Below the pieces are notes generated by a model that saw nothing but the letters and a program-made list of their open reading frames with translations, had not been told where the DNA came from and did no database searches. From positions 620,001 through 684,000 of the forward strand of contig NZ_FOFI01000003.1 in NCBI RefSeq assembly GCF_900110605.1: 64,000 nt of DNA, in the 5' to 3' direction. Positions within the stretch are counted from its first letter, which is position 1, and each line of letters begins with the position of its first letter. The translations under genes were made by a program, and so were the position numbers. The DNA is from Epilithonimonas lactis (GTDB taxonomy: Bacteria > Bacteroidota > Bacteroidia > Flavobacteriales > Weeksellaceae). Positions 9,501 to 17,417 of this stretch are shown piece by piece.

Positions 9501-11217
9501 CGTTTATCAGGAACAGGTAATGCTTCTGTCTCAGAAGTTGGCCAACTTTACGAAAGGTGAAGCCGATACTCTGAGAAAAGCGATGGGTAAAAAGCAGATC
9601 GAAGTCCTTAATAAAATGTACCCAAAATTCATTGAAGGTGGAAGAAAAAACAACCTCGATGAAGAAAGACTGGAAAAAATCTGGAATGACTGGAAAGCCT
9701 TTGCAGAGTATGCTTTCAACAAATCCCACTCGACTTGTTACGCCTGGATCGCTTATCAAACCGCTTATCTGAAAGCCAATTATCCAGCTGAATATATGGC
9801 GAGCGTAATGAGTAATAACATTAATAACACGGCTTCCATCACCATGTTTATGGAGGATTGTAAAGCTATTGGTGTCGATGTTTTGGGACCTGATGTGAAT
9901 GAATCTCAATATAAATTCTCCGTTAATGAAAAAGGACAAATTCGTTTTGGATTGGGCGCTATCAAAGGAATTGGCGAAGGTCCGAGTGAGGCCATCGCAA
10001 CATTGAGGCAAAACGGAAGATATAAAAACGTCTATGATTTCTTTGAGCGAATTCCGCCTTCGCAAGTGAACAAAAGGGTTGCGGAAAGTTTGGTGACTGC
10101 TGGAGCGTTTGACGAATTGGACACGTATCACCGCGGACAATACTTCGACATCGACGCTTCCGGGAAAACGAATATCGAAAGACTTTCGCGTTACGGACAG
10201 AGTTTCCAGGACAGCAAAAATGAAATGGACAATTCTCTATTTGCAGATTTTGCCGAGGAAGTTCAGATCGAGCAACCAAAACTTTTGCCTTGCGCAGAAT
10301 GGCCGAATATGCATAAACTTAATAAAGAGAAGGAAATCATTGGATTCTATTTGTCGGCGCATCCTCTGGACGAGTTCAAATATCAATTTAAATTTATGCA
10401 AGGTGTGCTTTCCAAAAAAGCAATTCTTGATGAGAAGAAAGATGAGATTCCTGTTTTAGATGAAGTGATTCCAATTTTGGAAACCGATAATACGCCTGAT
10501 GAGGAAGTTCCTGATATTTTGGTTTCTGATGAAGTCGGATTGGAAGATGAGATTATTGAAGAATCTGGCAAAAAAGCAGAACCAAAAGGGAATTTCAATT
10601 TCCTGAATCTGGACGAAGTTGAAGCTTTCAAAGATCTGGCCTTTCCGCCAAAAGCGCCCGAACTATTTGAAGAAAAGAAAAGTTGGAAGGACAAGATGAA
10701 TGAAAAAGACAACACAAAGGAATATACCGTTGCTGGCCTGATTACGGAATATCGTGTGGCGGATGGTTTCCGAAGTGGGGAAAAAGTGGCTTTTGTCCTG
10801 TTGGAGGACTACACAGGCTCCTACTCTTTCCGATTGGGTGACAGAGATTATATGCGATTGAAGGACAAATTGGAAGTTCAGCGTTTTGTCATTATGAAAC
10901 TCAAATTCTCTCAAGGAAAAGACGGACGTGTTTTCGTCAACGTGAATGATGTTTTGGAATTGAAAGAGGCCTTTGACCGATTTGCACGTAGCTTATCCAT
11001 TGTAGTGCCACTGGATTCCTTGCGTAAAACTGATATTGAATTCTTTAAAGAGAAGATCATTGAGAATCACGGCGAGCAGAAATTGAATTTCTTCATCAAA
11101 AATCCGGAAGATGAATCTGTTTTGGAAGTGGTAAGCATGAAACATCATATTAATATTAATGAAGATCTTTTGGAGGTGATTCATTCTATAAATAATTATG
11201 AAGTATTTTTGAATTGA
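6568..11217 (+). CDS. dnaE: DNA polymerase III alpha subunit with fused N-terminal 3'-5' exonuclease domain
   Basis: 1549 residues, longer than enterobacterial DnaE because residues 1 to about 185 form a DnaQ-type exonuclease: ExoI FDTETTG (D6, E8), ExoII SGHNVEFDYN and ExoIII HNAAADVNATAQ. A PHP-like domain follows (about 250-420) in which the usual HxH and DHGN metal ligands are replaced (FDNHSVFS, VDIGNM). The polymerase core has GPGRGSAAGSAVAYC (about 651) and the catalytic PDIDIDF (about 692-698). An acidic linker at about 1290-1345 precedes an OB-fold region (TVAGLITEYRVADGFRSG). It is the replicative polymerase and here probably carries its own proofreading. The ATG at 6568 is chosen because a stop immediately precedes it. 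Confidence 0.95.
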   Translation: MYLVFDTETTGLPKNFNAPLSDSDNWPRMVQIAWQIHDDNGNLIENQDYIIKPEGYDIPFNAARIHGITTKIANEEGRDLEEILVEFSKALENVRVVSGHNVEFDYNIVGAEFFRKNIKDNLQEKPRADTMILGTDYCQLAGGRGGKFKSPKLEELYEKLYGHKFDEAHNAAADVNATAQVFFEMMRIGVIPTDVLKINETQLKEFQTHNPDPIKPFGIVIRRQVASFNNKKKQADVGSIDDIDLGKYFNFDNHSVFSTLTATTNINDLIKKATDENYAAVGMVDIGNMMGAFKFVSAVEDTNSGRNKKHKEYLAKKQEAEEKGEAFNEEEPITDQLVPIVGCEFFISNRYEQKQFTKDDPDRRTQMVLLAKDFNGYKNLIKLSSIGFQKGFYFGVPRISRELISQYKEGLIALTSGINGDIPNTILNIGEQKGEELFQWWKEEFGDDFYVQIQNHNLPEEEHLNEVLLQFADKYNVKILAQNETYYTNKDDANIQDILGCIKDGEKQSTPIGKGFGKRKGLTTNEYYIKSQDELKQAFINYPDAFEAYEEFLAKFKPYTLKRDVLLPKFDIPEEFIDPEDETDGGKRGEMAYLRHLTYEGANKRYPVITPEIQERLDFELEVIANTGYPGYFLIVQDFCNEARNMGVSVGPGRGSAAGSAVAYCIKITNVDPIKYDLLFERFLNPERVSMPDIDIDFDDEGRDKVIKWVVEKYGQEQVAQIITYSVLGGKSAIKDAGRVLDLSIPETNMIAKLIPPSPGMNIAKALSKYDKLKPEDQQLVDEMKFILSNSDDSRFSVLESAKKMEGCIRNTGIHACGVIITPEPVSNLVPITIAAKDADILVSQFDNSVAENAGLLKMDFLGLRTLTIIKDAVKLVKERHGVDIDPDEIPLDDAKTYQLFKEGRTIGIFQYESPGMQKYMRELKPTVFADLIAMNALYRPGPIKYIPNFINRKHGTEEIIYDLEETKEYLEETYGITVYQEQVMLLSQKLANFTKGEADTLRKAMGKKQIEVLNKMYPKFIEGGRKNNLDEERLEKIWNDWKAFAEYAFNKSHSTCYAWIAYQTAYLKANYPAEYMASVMSNNINNTASITMFMEDCKAIGVDVLGPDVNESQYKFSVNEKGQIRFGLGAIKGIGEGPSEAIATLRQNGRYKNVYDFFERIPPSQVNKRVAESLVTAGAFDELDTYHRGQYFDIDASGKTNIERLSRYGQSFQDSKNEMDNSLFADFAEEVQIEQPKLLPCAEWPNMHKLNKEKEIIGFYLSAHPLDEFKYQFKFMQGVLSKKAILDEKKDEIPVLDEVIPILETDNTPDEEVPDILVSDEVGLEDEIIEESGKKAEPKGNFNFLNLDEVEAFKDLAFPPKAPELFEEKKSWKDKMNEKDNTKEYTVAGLITEYRVADGFRSGEKVAFVLLEDYTGSYSFRLGDRDYMRLKDKLEVQRFVIMKLKFSQGKDGRVFVNVNDVLELKEAFDRFARSLSIVVPLDSLRKTDIEFFKEKIIENHGEQKLNFFIKNPEDESVLEVVSMKHHININEDLLEVIHSINNYEVFLN

Positions 11218-11295
11218 TGACATGTTAACAGTTTTTATAAAATTATACAAGCAAATGTCGAATAAAACTAAAAAAATACACAAAGACAATAAAAA

Positions 11296-11330
11296 AAATC
11301 TGCATTATTCATATAATGCAGATTTTTTTT
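11296..11330 (+). terminator. Rho-independent terminator after dnaE
   Basis: Eleven-base stem ATCTGCATTAT / ATAATGCAGAT (11298-11308 with 11313-11323), four-base loop TCAT, followed by a run of eight or more T. It lies about 80 bases after the dnaE stop. Confidence 0.88.
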
Positions 11331-11427
11331 TACAACCAGACAAATACAATTAATGATATATTCATTTATTTAAGAAATTAAATTAAAATTTATTAATAAA
11401 ACATCTCTTTCATTAAACATTATTTAC

Positions 11428-11435
11428 TATATTTG
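11428..11435 (+). promoter_or_regulatory. -7 promoter box TATATTTG for the first T9SS cargo gene
   Basis: TATATTTG matches TAnnTTTG and lies 25 bases before the ATG at 11461. No good -33 TTG is visible, so the assignment rests on the -7 box and its position. Confidence 0.5.
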
Positions 11436-11460
11436 GCTGATTAAAATATATCAAATAATT

Positions 11461-12999
11461 ATGAAGAAACTTTTACTATCGTGTTCTTTAGCAATCGGAT
11501 TTTTTGCTAGTGCACAAACAACAGTTATTTTTGAAGACAGCTTTGAGAGCTATACAGATTTCGCCATCGCTGATGTTGGAAGCTGGACTCTAAGAGACAT
11601 CGACCTTAAGACAACATACGGCATAACTTCTGGCGGAGCGCCTGTTGTATTTGCAAACTCAGGAGTTGCAAAATCATTTCAGGTCTTTAATTCTACAACT
11701 ACTGTCCCTGCGTCTGGAGCTGGATTTTCCGCTAGAACTGGAGTAAAGAATATGGTTTGTTTTAATGCAGACTCAGCTCCTTGGAATGATGACTGGTTGA
11801 TTTCACCACAAATTTCAATAACATCAACTGGATCGTCAGCTGTTAGTTTTTGGGTAAAACCAGCAAACGCAGCTTATGGACTTGAAAAATTTCAAGTATT
11901 CGTATCTACAACAGGAACGGAGATCGCAGATTTCACTGCAATCTCACCAGTTGTAACTACACCAGCAGATGTAGTTTGGAAGGAGCATGCTTATGACCTA
12001 ACGGCATATGCGGGGCAAGCAATCCATATTGCAATCAGATGTACGTCAGATGATCAATTTGCACTATCACTTGATGATTTCAAAGTGACCAATACGGCGC
12101 CAGCAACAGCAGCTCCAGATTGTGCAACATTAACAACTCCATCAAACAACAATACATCCGTTAATCCAGGTTCTGTAACGTTATCATGGACAGCACCTAC
12201 CACAGGAGGAGCTCCTTCTAGTTATGATGTATATTTCGGAACCACTGCAAACCCAACAACTCTTTTAGGAAGTGTAGTAGGAACTTCAATTGCAGCAACC
12301 ACAGTTGCTAATACAACATACTACTGGAGAGTTGTACCAAAGAACACAGTTGGCAGCGCTACAGGGTGTAGTACATTTAGCTTTAAAACAATAACACCGA
12401 TTGCTGGTTGTACAACAATTGCAAATAATTCTCCTTACGGAGCTCTTGTTCCTAGCAACTGTAACGGAACTACTGCAGTAAGCAGAACTTTTGCATACGC
12501 AGGAGAATACTCGACTGTTAGTTTAGTGGCAGGCAGAAGCTACAAATTTGATATTCTACTCAAATCAGGATACTATATTACAATTGCAACTGACGCTGCG
12601 ACTCCAGTTGTTTTAGCATCTGGTGCAAACAGCGTGACTTACACTGCAGCAACAACCGGACTTGTTAGATTTTACAGTCACGCTAATTCAACTTGTATTG
12701 GAGCGACAGACTCGACATCATCCCACACGAGAAGTGTTACATGTTTAGGTACATTGGCCGTATCAGATCTAGACAAATCTAATGTATCCATCTATCCAAA
12801 CCCATTCACAGATGTACTTAAAATCTCTGATGTGAAAGGCGTGAAATCTGTTTCTGTAAATGATATCTCTGGAAGAGAAGTTAAATCTCTTGCTCCATCT
12901 GCAGAACTTAACCTTTCTAGTCTACAAGCAGGTTTATATATCGTAAATCTAAAAATGGAAGACGGAAGCGTTAAATCTTTCAAAGCAATCAAAAAATAA
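11461..12999 (+). CDS. T9SS-secreted choice-of-anchor J domain protein
   Basis: 512 residues. A signal peptide (MKKLLLSCSLAIGFFASAQ) is followed by a cleaved-adhesin / choice-of-anchor J domain at about 22-215 (FEDSFESYTDFAIADVGSWTL, NDDWLISPQISI, HIAIRCTSDDQFALSLDDFKV). A fibronectin-III-like beta domain follows at about 220-310 (VTLSWTAPTTGGAPSSYDVYF), then a third beta domain. The last 80 residues are a type A T9SS sorting signal (VSIYPNPFTDVLKISD to SVKSFKAIKK). It is expected at the cell surface or secreted, with a likely adhesive or scaffold role. The sorting domain is ~81% identical to that of the next gene, pointing to shared ancestry. Confidence 0.85.
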   Translation: MKKLLLSCSLAIGFFASAQTTVIFEDSFESYTDFAIADVGSWTLRDIDLKTTYGITSGGAPVVFANSGVAKSFQVFNSTTTVPASGAGFSARTGVKNMVCFNADSAPWNDDWLISPQISITSTGSSAVSFWVKPANAAYGLEKFQVFVSTTGTEIADFTAISPVVTTPADVVWKEHAYDLTAYAGQAIHIAIRCTSDDQFALSLDDFKVTNTAPATAAPDCATLTTPSNNNTSVNPGSVTLSWTAPTTGGAPSSYDVYFGTTANPTTLLGSVVGTSIAATTVANTTYYWRVVPKNTVGSATGCSTFSFKTITPIAGCTTIANNSPYGALVPSNCNGTTAVSRTFAYAGEYSTVSLVAGRSYKFDILLKSGYYITIATDAATPVVLASGANSVTYTAATTGLVRFYSHANSTCIGATDSTSSHTRSVTCLGTLAVSDLDKSNVSIYPNPFTDVLKISDVKGVKSVSVNDISGREVKSLAPSAELNLSSLQAGLYIVNLKMEDGSVKSFKAIKK

Positions 13000-13024
13000 T
13001 TTCAAATAAATTATTAATTATACT

Positions 13025-13061
13025 GAAGTTGCCTCGTTTCTTAGCGAGGCAACTTCTTTTT
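13025..13061 (+). terminator. Rho-independent terminator after the choice-of-anchor J gene
   Basis: Twelve-base perfect stem GAAGTTGCCTCG / CGAGGCAACTTC (13025-13036 with 13045-13056), eight-base loop, then a T-run. Confidence 0.9.
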
Positions 13062-13100
13062 GTTATTGACAAGGTTTTTCACTTTTAAGTGTTAATACTC

Positions 13101-13131
13101 TTTGCCAAAAAGAAAATTAATTCTATATTCG
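13101..13131 (+). promoter_or_regulatory. Candidate -33/-7 promoter of the GEVED-domain gene
   Basis: TTTG at 13101-13104 and TATATTCG at 13124-13131 are separated by 19 bases, matching the Bacteroidetes TTTG / TAnnTTTG layout with one mismatch in the -7 box. The ATG follows 27 bases later, a placement similar to the promoter of the upstream paralogue. Confidence 0.5.
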
Positions 13132-13158
13132 TATCAGTTTTAATAAAATTATAATATT

Positions 13159-14751
13159 ATGAAAAAAATTCTATTCTCTTGCCTTTTGGCACTAGGTGTT
13201 GGGGTTAATGCTCAACTAGATTTCAGCGAAGATTTTGAAGGCGATGCTACCGGTATGATCCAATTTGGTGGCGGTGGTTTCAACACAGTGAACTACTGTA
13301 GTGCTACAACTTCAGGATCTTTGACCTACAGTGCAACAGTTACACAAACAGGATGGCTGGCAAATCTTTTGGAAAAAGGGGACGTAACAGGACAAAGTAA
13401 CAATGGCCAAAAACTTGACATTACTTTTAGTTATAAAAAAGCAGCTAACCTTACAGGAACACTTTATGCAGCTTACGCTGTGTTAGATGATGTATCCAAC
13501 CTATGGTCAATTGTGACATTAGGAACTGGTGTTCCATTGACTGCTACAGCTGTTACAACTTGCGGCACTGTGACAGGCTCAATTCCTGCTGGAACATTTG
13601 ACCCTAACAAAACTTACGCAGTGGGAACTTGGATGGCTAAAACCGGAACCGGTGTAGGAGCACTTTACGTGGATGACCTTATCATTAAACAAGCGCCTGC
13701 AACTGCAGTACCAGCTTGTGCTACATTTACTTCTCCAACAAGCGGAGCTAGTGTACCAGGAGGTACTTATGGACTTGCGTGGACAACTTCTCCTACCGCG
13801 AGCTCTTACAAGATCACCATTGGAACTACACCTGGAGCTTCAGATGTAGTGAATGCAACTGTTTACGGAAATACCTTGAACGTAGCACTTCCAACAAATT
13901 CAACTTATTATGCTAAAGTAACAGCTACAAATACTGTAGGTGATGCTACAGGATGTCAAGAGATCACATTCACAACAAACAGCAACGTTGGACACTGTGG
14001 CCCTATCACTTCTACTGCACCGTCAGTAATTGCACCAATCAGATCAGTTACTTTTGCTGGTGTTACAAATACTTCTGATCCTACACCTGCAGGACTTGGC
14101 GCTTTCCCTGTACATCAGGATTTCAAAAATATTGAGTTCCCAGTGAAAAACGATGTTACTACATTACCATTATCTATCATTGGTAGTAATAACGCAACTG
14201 CAGCAAATGGATGGGGTATGTCTGTATTCATTGACTGGAATAACGATGGTGATTTCAATGATGCTGGAGAGGCTTACTTCAATACTTTTGAAACAAAAGT
14301 TAGCACATCTGGAATTCCAACTACAGTTCCACTTACAGGAAACATCACGATTCCAGCAGGTACTGCTCTAGGTAAGAGAACAATGAGAATCAAGTACAAC
14401 TTCCAAAGTACCGCTGCTGCAGACATCAATCCTGCATTGGCAGATGGTTGTGCTAATATGACAAATGGTCAGGTAGAAGATTACACAATTGATTACAAAG
14501 ATGCGCTTGCAGTTTCTGATGTAACTAAAGCTGGTATCTCTGTATATCCAAATCCATTCGCTGATGTTCTTAGAATATCTGACGTGAAAGGTGTTAAATC
14601 TGTAACAGTTAATGATATCTCTGGAAGACAAGTTAAAACACTTGCTCCTTCTGCAGAACTTAATCTCTCTAACTTGAAATCTGGATTATACATCGTTAAC
14701 CTTCAAATGGAGGATGGAAGCGTAAAATCTTTCAAAGCGATCAAAAAATAA
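13159..14751 (+). CDS. T9SS-secreted GEVED domain protein
   Basis: 530 residues. A signal peptide (MKKILFSCLLALGVGVNAQ) leads into a beta-rich N-terminal domain with EDFEGDATG. A fibronectin-like module follows at about 185-275 (YGLAWTTSPTASSYKITIG). A GEVED domain at about 280-450 has the characteristic block FIDWNNDGDFNDAGEAYF and the ending NGQVEDYTIDY. A type A T9SS sorting domain ends in SVKSFKAIKK. GEVED modules are common in secreted flavobacterial enzymes and adhesins, often as accessory domains. No enzymatic domain is visible, so this looks like a surface or matrix protein. It is paralogous to the upstream gene at the C-terminus and has its own promoter and terminator. Confidence 0.85.
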   Translation: MKKILFSCLLALGVGVNAQLDFSEDFEGDATGMIQFGGGGFNTVNYCSATTSGSLTYSATVTQTGWLANLLEKGDVTGQSNNGQKLDITFSYKKAANLTGTLYAAYAVLDDVSNLWSIVTLGTGVPLTATAVTTCGTVTGSIPAGTFDPNKTYAVGTWMAKTGTGVGALYVDDLIIKQAPATAVPACATFTSPTSGASVPGGTYGLAWTTSPTASSYKITIGTTPGASDVVNATVYGNTLNVALPTNSTYYAKVTATNTVGDATGCQEITFTTNSNVGHCGPITSTAPSVIAPIRSVTFAGVTNTSDPTPAGLGAFPVHQDFKNIEFPVKNDVTTLPLSIIGSNNATAANGWGMSVFIDWNNDGDFNDAGEAYFNTFETKVSTSGIPTTVPLTGNITIPAGTALGKRTMRIKYNFQSTAAADINPALADGCANMTNGQVEDYTIDYKDALAVSDVTKAGISVYPNPFADVLRISDVKGVKSVTVNDISGRQVKTLAPSAELNLSNLKSGLYIVNLQMEDGSVKSFKAIKK

Positions 14752-14774
14752 TTCTTTAGAATAAGATCAATATG

Positions 14775-14804
14775 AAGCCCACTCGATCGAGTGGGCTTTT
14801 TTTT
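14775..14804 (+). terminator. Rho-independent terminator after the GEVED gene
   Basis: Twelve-base inverted repeat AAGCCCACTCGA / TCGAGTGGGCTT (14775-14798), followed by eight T. The loop must form from the central CGATCG. Confidence 0.9.
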
Positions 14805-15087
14805 GTTTATAATTACAAAAGCAAGCTTGTTATCATGTAATACAAAGCTTACTTTGTGTAAAGACTACGCTTACTTTTACATAGAAGTAAACGTACTTTT
14901 ATAAGATCAGTAGCTTCACGTCTATACATGGGTAGCCTTTCATCCTTCAATCGCACACGTGCCATCGACCAACGCCACCTGTGCCATCGACTTATAGTAC
15001 CTGTGGTTTGACACAAGATGCGGTGTGGTTTTTATTAATAAGCTCCTGAAAAAGTAATATTTAAAATTGACATTGGCATTAATTCAA
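14805..15087. other. Gene-free stretch with short imperfect repeats
   Basis: No plausible ORF or promoter is seen. From 14840 to 14905 there are reiterated CTTACTTT-like words. At 14959-14969 and 14981-14991 there is an 11-base direct repeat GTGCCATCGAC with a 22-base period. The local base composition around 14935-15020 is richer in G+C than the flanks. It may be a remnant of a lost gene or a small non-coding element; nothing identifies it. Confidence 0.4.
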
Positions 15088-15121
15088 ACAAAAAAAAGTC
15101 CCGCGAAATTCACGGGACTTT
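15088..15121 (-). terminator. Rho-independent terminator of the M13 peptidase gene (minus strand)
   Basis: Nine-base stem AAAGTCCCG / CGGGACTTT (15095-15103 with 15113-15121). The plus-strand A-run upstream becomes a T-run on the minus strand after the hairpin. Confidence 0.85.
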
Positions 15122-15142
15122 AATTTTATGATGTGGAGCTGA

Positions 15143-17167
15143 TTACCAGATCTTCACTCTTTCTTCTGGTTTTTTGTAAAGCTTGTCGCCTTGTTTCACA
15201 TCAAACGCTTTGTAGAAAGCCTCTGTGTTCACCAATGGTCCAAAACTTCTGAAGAAACCTGGAGAGTGTGGATCCGTCTTCACCTGATTGGTCATAAACT
15301 TCTCCGTAGAAAGCGTTCTCCAAACGGTTGCCCAACTTAGGAAGAATCTTTGATCCGGCGAGTAGCCATCAATTTTACCTGGATTCCCTTTATCTTTAAG
15401 ATACATCTGAAGGGCGTCATAAGCGATGTTTACACCACCAAGATCGGCAATATTCTCTCCGTTGGTGAAAGTTCCATTCACGTGAACATCCTTCACTGGC
15501 GAATAAGTATCGTACTGAGCTGCAAGACTTTTTGTCGCTTTCTCGAAGTTGGCTTTGTCCTCTGCTGTCCACCAGTCTGTCAAGTTACCATCTCCGTCGA
15601 ACTGTGCACCACTGTCATCAAAACCGTGCGTCATCTCGTGACCGATCACCGCTCCAATTCCTCCAAAGTTGACCGCTGCATCAGCATCAGCATTGAAGAA
15701 AGGCGGCTGAAGAATCGCGGCAGGGAAAACGATCTCGTTGTTTACCGGATTGTAGTATGCGTTCACAGTTTGTGGAGACATTCCCCACTCTTTCTTGTCC
15801 ACTGGTTTTCCAATTTTTTCTAATTCCTTAGCATAATGCCAGCTAGACACGTTTTGAAGATTTCTATAAAGTGTTCCACCATCTTTTTCAGATTTCAAAG
15901 TCAATTTGGAATAATCTTTCCACATATCAGGATAAGCGATCTTAACAGTGAATTTATTCAATTTTTCTAAGGCTTTGGTCTTGGTCACAGAAGACATCCA
16001 AGTCAAGCCATTGATGTGAACGGCGAAACTTTTCTTAAGATAATCGACGTAGGTCAACATCTGCGCCTTAGCTTCCGGAGTGAAATATTTCTCGACATAA
16101 ACCTTTCCGAAAGCCTCTCCCACAACTCCATTGATCAAGCCAAGCGCTCTTTTGTTCATCGCTCTTTGCTCTTGCTGGCCTTGTAGATATTTGCTGTAGA
16201 AATCAAACTTCATCGTATCCAACTTTTGGTTCAGATAACCTGCGCTTCCAGAGACCAAATTGAATTTAAGATAATCTTTGATCAAAGGAATATTTTTCTC
16301 CGTCAGGAACGTATCAAGATTTTTGTAATAGCCAAGCTCTCCGATGATCACTTTGTCGGTTTTAACACCTACCTCAGCCAAATATTTTGGAAGGTCGATG
16401 TTTTTCACCAATGATTTTAGCTCCGGTAAAGTCTTAGGATTGTATTGTAAAGTTGCGTCACGCACCTGTTCGTTGGTCAGTAAGGTCTTAGCAATTTTCT
16501 TTTCAAAATCGACGATCTGACCAGCTACAGCAGCAGAATTTTTGTATCCGATCTCAGTAAGGACCTGAGCTACATATTTCTTGTACTCCTCTATGGTTTC
16601 TGTATTCTTTGGAGAATCTTTTTGGTAATAATCTCTACCAAGCCCAAGAGATGCATCGCCTAAATAAACGGCGTTCATCTTAGAATCTTTAAGGTCGCCA
16701 TCAACACCCCACTCGTAGAAAGAGTTGTCGCCTCTTTTCGTGGCGTCGATCAGATATTTTTGAAGATCAGAAAGATTCTTGATCCCATCGATCTTTGCAA
16801 GATCAGCCTTTATTGGATTCAGACCATCAGCATTACGCTTGTTCATATCCATGTAAGTCTGGTAAAGCGCTTGGATCTTCTGACCTTCGGAACCATTTTC
16901 GAATTTTTCTTTTAGAATATTGTCCAAAAGTCCAAGAGAATTATTATCTGTCGTCTCTCTCAATTGCGTGAAAGAACCCCAGCTTGGCTTGTCTGCAGGA
17001 ATCTTGGCAGTCTTCATCCAAGTCCCGTTGACATAGTTATAAAAATCATCTTGCGGACGAACAGTGGTGTCCATATAGGTCAATTCCAAAGCGTTTTGCT
17101 TTGATTGGGCAGAAACGGTGCTTACCAAAGAAGCTAACATTAATGCTGTAAGTGAGATCTTTTTCAT
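15143..17167 (-). CDS. M13 family zinc metallopeptidase (PepO / neprilysin type)
   Basis: 674 residues with a signal peptide (MKKISLTALMLASLVSTVSAQ). M13 enzymes cleave oligopeptides outside the cytoplasm. The zinc site HEMTH (about 507-511) sits in VIGHEMTHGFDDSGAQFD, the third ligand and partner Asp are in GENIADLGG, and the substrate-binding motif NAYYNP is present. The C-terminus ends in EERVKIW, where many family members have a conserved Cys followed by xxW. The length is typical. No sorting tail is present, so it is probably periplasmic. It is transcribed alone, with its own terminator. Confidence 0.93.
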   Translation of the reverse strand: MKKISLTALMLASLVSTVSAQSKQNALELTYMDTTVRPQDDFYNYVNGTWMKTAKIPADKPSWGSFTQLRETTDNNSLGLLDNILKEKFENGSEGQKIQALYQTYMDMNKRNADGLNPIKADLAKIDGIKNLSDLQKYLIDATKRGDNSFYEWGVDGDLKDSKMNAVYLGDASLGLGRDYYQKDSPKNTETIEEYKKYVAQVLTEIGYKNSAAVAGQIVDFEKKIAKTLLTNEQVRDATLQYNPKTLPELKSLVKNIDLPKYLAEVGVKTDKVIIGELGYYKNLDTFLTEKNIPLIKDYLKFNLVSGSAGYLNQKLDTMKFDFYSKYLQGQQEQRAMNKRALGLINGVVGEAFGKVYVEKYFTPEAKAQMLTYVDYLKKSFAVHINGLTWMSSVTKTKALEKLNKFTVKIAYPDMWKDYSKLTLKSEKDGGTLYRNLQNVSSWHYAKELEKIGKPVDKKEWGMSPQTVNAYYNPVNNEIVFPAAILQPPFFNADADAAVNFGGIGAVIGHEMTHGFDDSGAQFDGDGNLTDWWTAEDKANFEKATKSLAAQYDTYSPVKDVHVNGTFTNGENIADLGGVNIAYDALQMYLKDKGNPGKIDGYSPDQRFFLSWATVWRTLSTEKFMTNQVKTDPHSPGFFRSFGPLVNTEAFYKAFDVKQGDKLYKKPEERVKIW

Positions 17168-17417
17168 TTCTTGATAAAAATATTTGTTCTATATGTAGTT
17201 TTAAAGCGGAGTTTGTTACAAATTAACATCCTAAATTTCGAAAAACTAAAATTAAGACTTATTGCCTAAAATACTTCTATAACTGATTAATAATTAAAGT
17301 TTTAATCGAATCAATAACAACACTGCATTTAATATTATAATTAATTGATCTATGATATAGGAATTTAGTAGAGAGAATGATATTTTTACAGCTTCATTCA
17401 ATACAATTCTTACACAG

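Noticed and set aside
9265-10140. 291-residue minus-strand ORF inside dnaE (also shorter ones at 7174-7785 and 8170-8721)
   Set aside because: Antisense to an intact, conserved polymerase frame; Phe/Ser/Ile-rich translation without motifs.
14959-14991. Direct repeat considered as a CRISPR array
   Set aside because: Only two 11-base copies with an 11-base spacer, no cas genes nearby; far too short.
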